This document shows positions 1-11,893 of a stretch of 64,000 nucleotides of DNA, piece after piece. The notes under the pieces were generated by a model. That model saw only the letters and a program-made list of their open reading frames with translations. It was not told the origin of the DNA and did no database searches. Location of the stretch: contig SIJG01000054.1 in assembly GCA_023374025.1 (NCBI GenBank), forward strand, positions 603,949 to 667,948, read 5' to 3'. Position numbers and translations under genes: made by a program. The DNA is from Heterodera schachtii. Taxonomy: Eukaryota; Nematoda; Chromadorea; Rhabditida; Heteroderidae. The stretch's first letter is position 1. Every line of letters starts with the position of its first letter.

Positions 1-517
1 CTGGAATTTTTTAAGTTATCAATCTCTAGTAATTTTCAAGCGAAATCAAATTAAAACTTTAATTTTTATTCACCTTTCTTTTTTTAAACAGCTTAATATT
101 TTTCTAATTAGATCATTTTGATTAAATTATTAAGGTCGAGAAAAAATCCTGTAAACATAAAATGAATTGAAAAAGTGCGGCAAAAATTTTTCGAGCAATT
201 TGTTTAATTAATTTAATTTTTCACAAAATTGGCAATTTATGGTGTAAAACCCTTAGAAACAGGGCCAAAATTCCCAAACGGCGCTAAAAAAATCTCTTTT
301 ATTTTTAAATTGACTCGAAAACCATGAAAGCAATTTACAATTAAATATAAGGTGGTTTTGTAAGTCCATATAAAGGGGGAAAAAGCTTAAAAAGCGTTTT
401 ATATAAAAAAGGGAAAAAACGAATAAATTTTTGTAGACACTTGTTGACCCTAATTATCACCATACCACAATTTACACTTTTTTGTCCATTTTATTTGATG
501 GTTTTATAGCTCATAAT
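1..517. other. AT-rich non-coding stretch
   Basis: No reading frame of note in either strand and no structured repeat. Poly-T/poly-A runs dominate. It ends at the 8-bp target duplication of the MITE that follows. Confidence 0.6.
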
Positions 518-1013
518 TAGGGCTGCTAATTTTATGTAAATACATATTTTTTTCCTGGATTCTCCATTCTCTAATTAGTAGGAAAAACACTTTCTTTTTT
601 TGGACTTTTTCGTACAAATTTCGCAATTTTTCGTACATATTTTCATTTTTTAAAAATATTTTGAGGATTTTTGAAAATTTATAGAAATTTTTTGTGAAAA
701 ATTATTTTAAAAAATTTTTTGAAAATGTATCCCTAAAAAATCGAATGTTTTTCAAAAAATGAAATATCAAAAATTAATTTAAAATACTAAAAAGTGATTC
801 TAAGCCTATTTTGGTCATTTTTATGGCATTTTGTGCCTATTCACTTTTTACGAAGAACTTTTTTTCCAAAAAATAACCATTAAAAAATTTTTATTTACAT
901 ATTTTAGTACATATTTGGGGATTTTTGTACATATTTTATACATATTTTAGCATTTTTTATACATATTTTATTTACATAATTCGCAAATTTTCTTACATAA
1001 AATAGCAGCCCTA
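518..1013. mobile_element. hAT-type MITE, family A, copy 1
   Basis: A 496-bp non-coding element with terminal inverted repeats beginning TAGGGCTGCTAATTTTATGT at the left. The right end read on the minus strand is the same apart from one missing A. It is flanked by the 8-bp direct repeat CTCATAAT (510-517 and 1014-1021). An 8-bp duplication with TAGGG-type ends is the hallmark of the hAT superfamily. The interior has many copies of TACATATTTT and no coding capacity. A related copy lies in the opposite orientation at 30595-31228. Confidence 0.85.
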
Positions 1014-1093
1014 CTCATAATTTGGGAAAATGTCATCATTATATTCTTCTTCCGAATCGTTGCTCATTTAAACAAAATCCATAGATATTTCAT

Positions 1094-1160
1094 TAAAGAA
1101 ATTAAAAGGGCAATAAACTGTCTGATTTGGTCACGAATTCGCAACCATAGAAACAAAAAT
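1094..1160 (+). pseudogene. Relic of a serpin exon
   Basis: This stretch aligns by eye with 43714-43780, the end of serpin exon 14, which encodes the segment around DLVTNSP. A run of 18 bases (GATTTGGTCACGAATTCG) is identical. The relic has small indels and in-frame stops, so it cannot be translated. Together with the paralogous flank at 1636-2000 it shows that the serpin 3' region was duplicated and that this copy decayed. Confidence 0.6.
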
Positions 1161-1635
1161 GATGAGCAAACATTTTTCCAGCTTAAATTTTTTTAGGATC
1201 AAAATCTGTTTAAAAATTTTTAAATCATTTTCGAAAAACCTTAGAAACTTGGATTTATTTAGCGAAATTCGAATTTGAAAAATGTATGGTTTTTAAAATT
1301 ATTTTAAAATCCTGAATTTTTCTTATTTAGTGAAAAATGTTCTTCTCTTCATTTTAACAAATTATTTTAATTAATTAAAATTCATTCATTCAGTTAGTTT
1401 TTTTGTCCCAAATTTCTTCCTCCATTCATAAATTTAGCGAATTTTCACTCCCAACTCTTCCGCAATTTCACACTCAATTTCTGTACTCGGCTTTGAGTTT
1501 TTTTTTGTGCGTTCTTTTTTCAGTTTATCAAATTTTATTAGGATTTGTTTACGCTGTTAATTAACCAAATATTTTGCCTTTTTTCATATAGAATTTTTTA
1601 AATTTAAACAATGAACATTTTAATTATTTTATAAG
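1161..1635. other. AT-rich non-coding stretch
   Basis: Nothing supportable is seen: homopolymer-rich DNA between the serpin relic and the duplicated segment. Some of it may be decayed duplication. Confidence 0.4.
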
Positions 1636-2000
1636 AAATTCACCGATCGATCAACAAATCGCTTAGTTTCGACTTTCTCTCATAGCTTTTCGATTAGGAA
1701 AATAATTTTTGGTTTTACTAATAATCTTCTATTGTATCAAATAAATCAATGCCAAATTTGATTTTATTATATTTGACTGATTAAAAATTACATATAGTTT
1801 AATTCTGTCCTTGCTAAAAGATTAATTTAGAATTGTATTCGGTGAATGAAATTTCTGAAAATTGTAAGGGTAAAGCCCGGTTAATTTTTTTTACCATTTT
1901 TTAAGTGCCCAATGTTTTTCAAATGCATTTAGCAGGTGCAAATAAATTCAAAGCAGTGATCGCATTTTTTGCTAATTTTGGTGTAAACAATCGGAATATA
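1636..2000 (+). repeat. Duplicated segment, paralogous to 44671-44693 plus 45647-45960
   Basis: Shared blocks include ATTCACCGATC, CAACAAATCGCTT and TTAATTTAGAATTGTATTCG, with the ATGAAATTTC block that follows. At 1654-1661 the sequence ACAAATCG occurs once. In the other copy the same octamer flanks the 953-bp foldback element on both sides. This copy is therefore the unoccupied target site. Similarity decays toward 2000. Confidence 0.65.
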
Positions 2001-3282
2001 CCTGCATACTCTGATAATTCTTATATTATCTATTTTTTGCGCCAAATTTGTTTATGTTATTTGATTTATATTTTCAAAAAGAAAAAATTTATCAAAAATT
2101 TTCATTGAGTTCGAAAAATTATAATTAAAATTCCGTAAATAGCTTTTTGTACCTTTTTGAAAACTTTAAGAATGTTTATTATATCTATCGGTATTTCCAT
2201 GAAAATTTAACTTTTTGTTTTTCGCCGTTCCTCCCTTTTTTAATTGTTTCTTCCAACTACAAATCGTGAAGAAATTTGTGCCCACATATTTGCTATACTT
2301 TTTTGACATTTTGTCTTTTTTCCTTCCAATTTTCCTTTTAATTAATTTTTTATTTTGCCATATATTTCATCAATTTGTATTAATATTTCAGGCTTTTTCT
2401 CATCTGAATTCAAATTTCTGATCATTCCAAATTCTCTCTTCCATTTATAAATTTTTTCTCTTTGCACCCAATTTTTTTTTTGCAATTTTTCTTTCTATTT
2501 ACTTCGATTCTTTTGCTGAATATTTTTTCTTTTTCATTTATTTAACTTTTTCTTTCATTCTATTAAATTTCTCCACATTTTTTTTTCGTTTTATCAATTG
2601 CATTTGAAATTGATCAGAAATTTCCTCAAAATTTGTTCCAAATTGTTTAAATTGGTCACAATTTGTTGAATTTTCTTCTTTCACTTCAATATTAAAAATT
2701 TGACCAAATTGTTCTGCAAATGTTCTCACCATTTTCTCATTTGATCATTTTTTACATTATTTTGAATTTATTAATTTTTATTTTAAATATAATTTTCATT
2801 AAATTATACAACTTAATTTATAAACATTTATTCAAATCAAATTTAAATGGAATTTTTATCTATTCTTAAAAATATTCAAAAGGATACCATCTTAACAGCG
2901 CCAATTTTGTTATTGTTCAAAAAACCCGTTGCACACATTATTTAGGCCATTGTCCACCGACAACAGTGGCGGGCTATCAATTTAAAGCCTATGACTCAAA
3001 TAACAGAGAAAAGAAATCATTTCGGGAATTGATTTGCTGCTTTATTTCTAGTAATATTTTTTGTCGATTTATTTCTTTAAGTTAAGGTTTTCATTTGGAA
3101 TTCTCCATAAATTAAAAAATCTTTTTAAATAAATATTTTTATTTTAGCGATTGAATAATAATATTCTGTTGTTTAACTTTGAATAAATGAAATAATTAAG
3201 CTCAAATGTCATTTTTATTTTTTTTTGTGCATTAATTAGTTGTTTTTATGATAGCGTCCATAAAAAAAGAAAAAACTTTCCT
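2001..3282. other. Non-coding stretch with one less AT-rich patch
   Basis: Short frames at 1905-2421 and 2538-2732 are AT-driven and not protein-like. A patch at about 2895-3050 is less AT-rich and follows a TTTAG acceptor-like site, with short open frames on the plus strand. I cannot link it to a gene. Confidence 0.35.
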
Positions 3283-3404
3283 TCGCCGACCATTGGTTAA
3301 TTTTTTCTGCAACAATTGGTGAAAATCAGCAGCAATCGTTGGATTCATTTGAGACAGCATTTGGAAAACGACGAAGTGTTCGATTGGCCACGAAAATGTA
3401 AAAT
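3283..3404 (+). CDS. Possible small terminal exon, unrecognised
   Basis: One plus-strand frame is open for about 40 codons and ends with TAA at about 3402-3404. It reads as mixed, protein-like residues (…DSFETAFGKRRSVRLATKM) rather than the F/K/I/N monotony of its surroundings. A second frame over the same bases also looks protein-like, so the call is weak. No splice partner or start is evident. Confidence 0.2.
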
Positions 3405-3469
3405 CAAATTTTGAGGAAAATGTGAGACAAATGATAATTCATAATGAAATTTAGGATTAGGACGAAATG

Positions 3470-3640
3470 ATTTCGGCTTTACAGCCAAAAAACCATAAGG
3501 GGCGGCCCGTAAATGGGCACAGAGCCGAATATAACATTAAACACAAAGAAAATACCCAAAAAATTAAAAAATTGCATATTATTAAAAAAGAAGTTTTATC
3601 AATAATGTCTAGGGTGAGAGGCCTGAAAGGCCGCAACCTG
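3470..3640 (+). other. GC-richer patch with stem-forming segments
   Basis: Within AT-rich DNA this patch holds several self-complementary pairs: TTTCGGCT against AGCCGAA, GCCC/GGGC around GTAAAT, and GGCCTGAAAGGCC. No open frame, tRNA boxes or known ncRNA signature was recognised. It may be a decayed transposon end or a structured RNA. Confidence 0.3.
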
Positions 3641-4778
3641 GATTAAGATTAAATAAAAAATTTAATAATTGGAACAAAATTATTGAAAATGCATTTAATT
3701 TTTTAATCGATTTAATTTTTTTTAGTATCAAAAATTTAAAAAAAGCTAAAATAAACAGAGGATATAACCATTAAAAGTGTATGAAATTGTAAAATGTTTA
3801 ATTAAACATTCTTAAATAGAAAGAAAATATTTAAAATTACAAAATTGCATTTATTGTTTTTTGGACATAATACAAGGGTGCAATTTGTCTATTGAAATTA
3901 AATCCAATCTGGATCAAGATTTAAAACCGTGAAAAGTGCATGGAATTGTAAAAGCTTTTTTAAAAATTGCGTATTATTTTATATAAATGAAAAAAATGGC
4001 ACAAAATTAGTAATTATCTATATTAATTTAATAACCAACTCATCATAAAATTGACATCGTAATTTTAACGGTTAAAATCTTTTAAATAACTAAAAAAGTA
4101 TATTTTAAATAATATTTGGCACATAAAACAACCAATCGTGTAATTGCCAATCTTTCGATAAAAAGTGAAAATAAGAAAAATAAAAATTATTATTCAAAGA
4201 GAAATTTTATTTAAATCGTCAATGCTTAGACATAATACATGTAATAAATTTAAGATTTAAAAAACATTATAAATTATTTAGTTGGGATGGAAAGGTTTCG
4301 ACAGAAAGACTGGACATTAATCAATTGAAAATAATCATTTGGAATTTAACATAATAACAACAATGTTAAATTGTTATTTAAATCTTTCCTGCACCAATAA
4401 AGTTGCATCTTAAAATAAAAGCCATTATTTTAAATTCTCAGAATCTTATTAGTTGTAATAAAAAAAATTATTTGAAAATAAAGGCTCAATGATATATCAT
4501 AATTAATTTGATCTGTTTTTCAACGATGAATCAAATCATATCTTAAATTAACTTCATCAATATAGCTATAATTGTTTGCTTTAGCATTTTGTAATGCACA
4601 AATTAACAATTAAAAACAAAAAATAAGCCAAAACTTAGATTAAAAATTTAACAGCAAAAGAAATTTAATATTTATTTTTTATTAATTACAAAATTTCATT
4701 TAAGATTGATCAATAGCTAGAGCATTTATTTTAACAGATTTTTGATTCTTTTAATTTTTTGCTTAATTACAAATTTAA
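3641..4778. other. AT-rich non-coding stretch
   Basis: No frame, repeat or structured element could be supported here. Confidence 0.5.
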
Positions 4779-4891
4779 GCCTGGACCTGGACCTTGGTTT
4801 CATGTTGAACCTGGACCTTGATATCTTGGAAGAAAATCCAGGTCCAGGAAAGACCCAGGCTCCTCAAGACCTGGATCAGGCTTGGAACTGG
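4779..4891. repeat. CCTGGACC keyword palindrome cluster
   Basis: About 110 bp packed with CCTGGACC on one side and its complement GGTCCAGG/GGACC on the other (CCTGGACCTGGACC versus TCCAGGTCCAGG), so the block can fold on itself. Similar clusters with other keywords occur at 10623-10765 and 38953-39077. No coding frame. Confidence 0.55.
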
Positions 4892-5373
4892 ATTTTTTAA
4901 AATTTCTTTTAAAAATCAAAAAAATGTTTGAAAAAATTAATTATTTGCTTAGAAGCATCTAAAAATATTTAATTAATAATAATAATGTGTTTTTAAATTT
5001 ATTTAATCTGTTTTTGAAAACATAGATAAAAAAAATCCCGCACCTAATAAGAAATGAAAAATGGCTGGAAATTTTGAGTTTTTTGAATTTTTGGCCATAG
5101 TTTTTTTTTTCTCAACTTAATTCTTGGAAATTTTGCATGCAAATAAGGACTGTCAAGCGTTTTTGAAATCATAACATGTTTGTTTAATGTTTGATAATAA
5201 AATTTTGTTAAACTTCGATTCACCAAAAAAAATTAAAGATTTTTCCGAAAATTTTTTGTTTTTTTTTTGCTTTTTGTAAAATATTAAATATATTAAATAT
5301 TTATGATTTACTCAAAGAAAATTTTTAAGGGTGTTTTTCTCTATTAATCAGAAAAAATAAATTTAAAAAAAAC

Positions 5374-5436
5374 ATCAACCGGAATCGAACTCATAACAAA
5401 TAATATTGTTAGTATTTACGCACTAACAACTTCTAA
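5374..5436 (-). other. tRNA-like relic or SINE head
   Basis: On the minus strand the segment contains GAGTTCGATTCCGG, a good match to the internal B box (GGTTCGANNCC) of pol III tRNA promoters. It is preceded by an A-box-like TTAGTGCGTAAATACT and a stem-loop that could be an anticodon arm. No acceptor stem pairs, so it is not a functional tRNA. Confidence 0.3.
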
Positions 5437-8400
5437 AAAAATAAAATAAGTATTATTCAATATATTTTCTAAAAGCAAATCAGTTAGTTCCGCAAAATAG
5501 CTAACTGAATTTTGAATTAAAATATTAATAAATTATATCGTTGCCTAAATTAAATTTTGTAGTGATTTTTCGCAAGAATAATAAAAACTAAATTTATATA
5601 AAAGTCTGTTAGAATGCTCTCAACAAGTGGTGGCTTGATCAACGAGAAAGTAACCGTAATTAATTTTTCTTTAAAATTTATTTTAAACTAAATCATTTTC
5701 TTATTGAATGAAAATTTAACTACAAACAATAAAAAAATTAATGACAATTGAAACTTATTAAAATATTAGAAAAATAATCATTCAATAAACCGAAAACAAA
5801 AATATTAAAAATAAAACATACAATATGTTAAGATGAAGTGACTTCCATTTATAAATAATGAACAAATTTTGAAAATTTAAATAGTAAATTTAAAAGAAGT
5901 ATTAATAAAAGATGGAAATAAAGCAGGAAAATGCTCAAAACCTCGGTAAATGGAGAGTTTGAATAAGCATCAAGTTATAATAAATGAATGCGCGCATTTA
6001 TTGCAGAACATGGGTTAAATGTAAATAAAAAATATATTTAAATCAACATAAATACTAAAACATATAATCGACAATATCAAAAAATAAAAAGTAATTTTCA
6101 AGCAAGGTGAATTTTAATTTCAAAATGAACATATGAATCATTTTGTTATTTTGAAAAGTTTGTTACAAAATTCAGTCTTCATAATTCAAATTCAAGTATA
6201 AAATACAAAATTCATAAGCGCTAAGAAAAGAAAAGTTTTAAATTTATAAATATAACAAGAAAATAATAAAATATACAAAAATTATTTTTAAAAAATTTAA
6301 ATAAAAATAACATTACTATTAAAGTTCAACAAAGCAAAATGAAAATTTAACAAGTTAAATTTAACGAACAAAAAGACAAAAAAGACTATTTTCTTAGTGG
6401 GAGTATTACAAGCAAAGAAAAGTCAAAGATTTCGGAGTAATATTTAAAGGCATATCATATTTTAAGAATAATGAAGACAAGAGAGCTACAAACTATTATA
6501 AGAAAGTATAAGACTTACGTCAGACCTCAATTTTTTTTTAAATAAAAATAAATTTAAAAAAATTCTAAAGGCTATTAACGATAATGATTTAAAATGTAAA
6601 ATTAAACCATGGTAATTTTATTGTAAATTTGTCTTAAATATTAATTCCACAAAAATTTGCATCTTTATAAATTAATATATATTAAATTTTATGATTAATT
6701 TTAATAAATTAGTTTTAGAATTTTTTATCAAGTAGCCTTGAAATCAGTCTTTTTTGACCAATTTAAAAATTGAATAAAAACTGAATTGTTTATTTTAAAA
6801 GATTGTAATAAGTTTTTATTGCTTAATTATTTTATTATATAATATTTATCATTTTTATTGCTAGATTTTTTAATATTTATCAATATTGTCATAAATATTC
6901 TTTTGTAAGAGAATTTAATAAATAATTTTGTTAAAATTAATGTTGTTTTTAATTTTTTTGAGTTTTTTGCTATTTGACCGATTATTGTTCCACTTCTTCT
7001 CCATAGTAATATTCTTCAACCAAATTTTCTCTATTTTTTATTTTTAAATATTATAAATATTGCTCAGAATGGTCGTTATATTTTGCTCATTAATATTTCG
7101 TTTGCTAATGATTCCAAAATTATCCTAATTTTTTTTTGATCTAAATATTAAGAAAATTATTTAAATTTTGAAAACAACTTTTTATGGCTATGATATTGCG
7201 CATCATTATTGCAAGTTGTTCCTGCCTTAAGTAAATCATCCTAGAACATTAAATTTATGGTTCTGCAAACTTATCCGTGACCTTGATAACGCTATTCGTC
7301 AATTAATTAAATTAGCATGATAAAAATTTCTGTATAATTCTAAAAATGCCAAAAGATAATAAGTAATTTTATATTTAAAGCTATATTTCCTTGGCTATTT
7401 ATAAAATAAGTGTCAATCACAAAATAAATGTTAAATTAAACAAAAAAATAGACATAAATAAAATAAATCACTTTTTCAATAATTTAATTAATTCTTGTAG
7501 TAGTAATTTTTAAAAGTATTTAACAACTTTATTACCATTAAAAAGATAGAATAAAAAAATATTCAATAAAGAGCTAAAATCACATAACAATATATAAATT
7601 AAAAAGGATATGTTTTGCCGAACAAAGAGTTTCATCAAAGTTTCTTTTATACTATTAAATAATTTATAAATAATTGAAAAAATAATAAAAATATATTAAA
7701 ATATAAATAACATATTAAAAGAAGAAAAGTTATATGACAAAAAATTATATATTATTGCATAAAAGTATTTTCATGAATATGTGAATTAAACTGTATAAGC
7801 TGTATTGAATATGATTGATTTTCTGATATAGAAGTGAAGGAATTTAAATATTAAACTTAATAAATTGCAATGAGTTAAAATGTAATTATTTGTTATTTCA
7901 TTATATTGTAATTTTTTGAGTAAAAATAATAGGGAGAGGGTGCCATAAGGGCTCTCACCAATCTGCATCCATTCGAGAAATTTTTATTCCAGTTTTAAAA
8001 CTTTATAAATTTTTGTTGACAAAGAAATATTATTTAATTTATTTTCTTCATTAAGAATAATTCTCTTTGAGTTAAGAATTATTTTAGTATAATTTTAATA
8101 TATTCTTTATTATCTCCACTTATATGTATTAGAATTCTTAAATTGTTCTTTATAATATCTAAAAGGATAAATTGATTTTTAGTCATTGAACTTGTATGCG
8201 TAAAAGTAGAATTTTATTATAGTTAGGTTATGTTTTATTGTAAGAGTTATATTTCATTAGTTATTTTTGGTATTTTAGAGTTAAAGATGAAGAATAAAAA
8301 TGAACAGCAAAATATTTTTGGGTTTTCTGGGAAGTATAGTTAGGCTCAGGGTTCATGTCACCCACTACATTTGTTTAAGTTAAAAACGCCAAAAATCAAT

Positions 8401-8958
8401 TTTTACAAATTTTTATATATTTGATTTTGTTTAATTAAGCATACAGATTTTTTTGACACTTTGAAAAAAAATATTTGAATTTATTCACTCTTCAATTAAA
8501 AATCCCTTTTTTATAATAAATTATTAAAATAATATTAAGAACTCTTTTGATTGAATGGGTATTTATGTTTAATTAAAAAATTCACTTACAAATTAGAATT
8601 CTAAGTAAATGAATTTATAAATTTAATTACCTTGCGTAGAATTGGTTATTGTTTGTTATTTTATACTATTATTCGTATGGTATTTATAATTTTATTTTAT
8701 TGAAGCTTATGAATTTTAAAAGATGCGTAATTTACACTAGATTTCATTCATTTCTTGATTTTAATCAATATTTTTCAGACAAATAAAAAAACAAATATAC
8801 ATATATATTTTGTTTGGTCCTATTAAATACCTTTTTGAGAAACTCATTAGTAAAAATTAAACTGAATCAAATTTAGAAAAAAATTTAGATTTGACTAATG
8901 TAGAATATGAATGGAATCTATTAGATGGTGTGAGTCTACCGTTAATTTTAACAGGAGT

Positions 8959-9019
8959 GGGAGTTAAGAAAAAATATTAATATTCGTAGGGAGTTAAGAA
9001 AAAATAATTAATATTCGTA
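8959..9019 (+). repeat. 30-bp tandem duplication
   Basis: Two adjacent copies of a unit beginning GGGAGTTAAGAAAAAATA and ending TAATATTCGTA. They differ only by one extra A in the second copy. Confidence 0.7.
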
Positions 9020-9573
9020 TTTATTTATTGATAGTTGAGGTTCCCGAAATTCGCTAAAAGCCATATACTTCTGAAGACATGAATGAGTATTAAATAACAG
9101 AAAACGGTCAGAATAAATTCCTGGCTTTCGAGTTATTGAATCTCAACTGTTAATTATTCATTCAAAAAATTTTTCGTCTGAAGAATCAGCTAAAATAATG
9201 ATCAAAAATTGGATCAAAATAATCAGATCAAATCAATTGGTCCATTCAATAATCTCAAAAAATATCCAATCATTTCTCAATTGTTTTACTTCCGCACAAT
9301 TCGGCGCCCTTTTCCGCCGCGGGTGGGGACAATAATGGCCTAAATAAATGCCAATAATTATTTATTTTTTTTATTGAAAAGCAATTATATTTTAGTCAAA
9401 CTATTATTTCTGAATTTGAACAAAAAATCAAAAATTAAATATGAAACTTTTAAATTAAATATGAATTTTGATTTATTGAAGGTGTTCAATATCAATGTAT
9501 TTTTTATGAAAAAATAATAAATTTATAATATTTTAATTTTTTCGATTTTCACAAATTCTGTATTGCTTCTTAC

Positions 9574-10530
9574 TCACCCAATGCAACTGACATCTCTCAA
9601 AAAAATGCTGACATTGTTCAATTTGTCCAAATTAGAGTACTCCCACTGAATGATTTGACCAATTTGGCATCGCTTTATCACCCAATTATCTTCTGATTCT
9701 TTGCTCAATGTCAGCTTTTCCTTTGTTTGTTCGTTTACCAATTCAAACGGCTCAAGTGGCTTTGAATTGGACAATTCAAAATGAACAATGAAATTGACAG
9801 AAGTGGTCGCACGGCGAAATGTCTAAAAATGGGAAACGCAGTCAAAAGCAAAAGTTCGGCATTTTTATGATAATGCTAAACTGTTCTATAATTAATATTC
9901 ACGCGCCTAAACCAAAAATTCGAGTATTAGTATTTCGCTGAGGTCCGCAATTTGTCGAAAACCAACAAGAAAATCTTCAAAGCGAGCTTAGTCATTTTCA
10001 CACCTTTTTTATGAAAAAGTTCATAGAAAATTCTTGAAAAATATCGGTCCAAAAGCATAAAGTTTTGGTTGGTATCACTCATAAAAAAATGTAACGGATT
10101 AGTGACGAAAGAAAATTTGGGCAACCTTCTTGAAACTGTTGATCAATAATTCTTTTTCGCAATGCATTTGCAATTCTGCAGCGCAACAGCTTCGGCTTCC
10201 CATCTTTTGTCGGAGTGTGCAACCATTTGGACATCGCTTTGCTAGCAGAGGTTGCATTTGGCCCATCAAAACCACCAATCACTTCAGGCAACCCCAAAAC
10301 GCGGATTGAATTTAATTGATTGAGATCGGTGAGAAGTGTCGGCGAACTCAAACGAAGCAAATTGTCCAAATGAGCACCATCGAGAAAGCACAAGTGGCGA
10401 ATGTTTTGCGCAAAAAAGGGCCAAATTTCACGGACAAAAACATTCAAAATTGGCTGGGAACGAACGTTGTTGGACGAAAATATATAAAACTGCAAAATGG
10501 TGCCTATTCCATCAAAAAATAGCTTGTTAG
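9574..10530 (-). pseudogene. Truncated gene of a tylenchid expanded family (F-box-associated type)
   Basis: Two minus-strand segments belong together. The first, within 10125-10530, encodes …EIWPFFAQNIRHLCFLDG…, SSPTLLTD and KWLHTPTKDGKPKLLRCR. The second, 9574-9822, begins after a TTTTTAG acceptor. It encodes TSVNFIVHFELSN, PFELVNEQTKEKLTL and NWVIKRCQIG, and ends at a stop. The order (SPTxL, WLHTP.DG.PK.L.C, VNFII, PFEL.N..T.E.L, W.(L/I).RCPI) is what I remember from a large protein family of plant-parasitic tylenchids, often with an N-terminal F-box. Here the N-terminal part is absent, the upstream DNA is a CCGG cluster, and no GT donor joins the segments in frame. I therefore read it as a pseudogene. 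Family naming is from memory and could be wrong. Confidence 0.5.
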
Positions 10531-10622
10531 AACGAAGAAATGCTATGACCGAATGGTTAATGTACCTGCAAAGGATGTTATTTTGCCAATAGTACTTATT
10601 CTGTGAATTACCATATCTCAAA

Positions 10623-10765
10623 TGCCGGTTACCGGACCGGTTTGGCATTTTCAACACGACCGGTTTCCGGGCCCAGCCTCTCAAAAACCGGTCAAACCGG
10701 GTTTTTCCCAAAATCGCCGTACCGGTTTGCCGGGCCCGGTAAAAATCGGTACCGGGCCCGGTATG
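10623..10765. repeat. ACCGGT / CCGGGCCCGG palindrome cluster
   Basis: A 140-bp block with repeated ACCGGT, CCGGTTT, AAACCGG and CCGGGCCCGGTA words, most palindromic, in otherwise AT-rich DNA. It abuts the 5' side of the broken family gene and accounts for the open frames seen in several phases. Confidence 0.6.
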
Positions 10766-10789
10766 GCTCGAACTCTACTGAAAATACTG

Positions 10790-11728
10790 CACCAAAATTT
10801 CAAAAGATCAATATATTCATATTATATCAATGGTGAAAGAAAAGAATTTTTTTTTTTTAAAAAGAACAAAATTCCGTCTCTGCACTCGTCATAAATGAAC
10901 CGAGCGATTGTTGTTGTTTTCCATCAATCTCAGAAGAAATACATAAGAAATGATGAAAGGTTTTTATTTAAAATGTCTCTTTTTCACACACTATTTTCAC
11001 ATTTTCCTTTTTTTGTTTTTACTCTCCACTTTTAATGAGGGGAGGGGCAGAGACGCATATTTTTGCCCCCCCCCCCCGTTCTTCCGTTTCTCTTCCTTTC
11101 TGCACTGTATTGCTATGTTTTCGTAAAAACTGCAAAATTTACAGATTTTTCGAGAAAAAACCGTCATAACTTTTCTTAAAAACAATCAAATTGAACATCT
11201 TAGTATCATGCTATAGCTCTTGGCTTGTTTTTTAGCCTAACAAATTTCAGAAATTTTCATTGAGTTTAAATGAAACTCCTTTTACATTTTCTTGATTTTT
11301 ATTATTTCAACGTTTGAATTAAAATAATTATTTGTTTTGTATTAATTCTTGCTAATAATTTAATTTAAAAAAAAACTTTAATTTAATTTAATTTATCGAG
11401 AAAACCAAAGGCAAATTAGTGCTCTTATATGGTGCAAAAAAAAAGAAGTAAAAAAAATCATGTTAATTTTCTGATAAAATACAAAATTACATAGGCAAAA
11501 ATTCAACCCCCCCCCCCCCCCGAACGATTTGGCAACCCCGACCCCGAACCCTGACGCTTCCAACCCCAACCCGGGGCTGGGATCTTTAAAATTAGATTCA
11601 ATTCTAAAAAGCTTAAATTAATTTTTTATAATGATAACTTTAAGATTAAACAATGCTTCCGGAATAAATAAAGATTTCTTTTATAAACTGATATTTTTGT
11701 ATTATGATTAGTCAAATTTTACTAAAAA
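10790..11728. other. Non-coding stretch with poly-C tracts
   Basis: No gene seen. It contains a run of 13 C at about 11077-11090 and one of about 15 C near 11507-11521. The second leads into a C-rich segment ending with a 22-nt string (11571-11592). That string recurs exactly inside a serpin intron at 43317-43338, suggesting a shared repeat end. Confidence 0.45.
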
Positions 11729-11893
11729 TGTTACGGTTTGGTGATATTGCTCAATTTGCCATTGCATTACGCAATGGAAATTGATCCCCAAGACCCCGAT
11801 ACACAAACTTGGAAAGGTGGTTTAATGTATGAAGGTTTATCTATTATTTTATTATTGTATTGTGTAGTTTTATTTACGGCTTTTATAAAATAA
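11729..11893 (+). pseudogene. Two-helix membrane-protein fragment, possibly Ca2+-ATPase-like
   Basis: A 54-codon open stretch ends in TAA at 11891-11893. A hydrophobic segment is followed by a polar, acidic loop (DPQDPDTQTW) and a second hydrophobic segment starting YEGLSIILLLYCVVLFTAF. The pattern of a short acidic loop, (W/Y)xEG, then a helix ending VTAF resembles the first two helices of plasma-membrane P-type Ca2+ pumps. Those proteins continue for about 1000 residues, and nothing else of one is seen. Either this is a stranded exon relic or the similarity is chance. Confidence 0.3.

Larger units (their letters stand above)
4892..9573. other. Long AT-rich intergenic region
   Basis: Nearly 4.7 kb without a believable coding exon. 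The frames at 5044-5226 and 7786-7968 are AT-driven. It contains a tRNA-like relic (5374-5436) and a short tandem duplication (8959-9019). A GC-richer patch near 9295-9345 includes CCGCCGCGGGTGG, followed by a stretch resembling the complement of about 2938-2960. Its role is unknown. Confidence 0.5.

Noticed and set aside
10316..10894. Plus-strand frames opposite the family pseudogene and through the CCGG cluster
   Set aside because: Antisense shadow of the minus-strand remnant and repetition of CCGG words in several phases.
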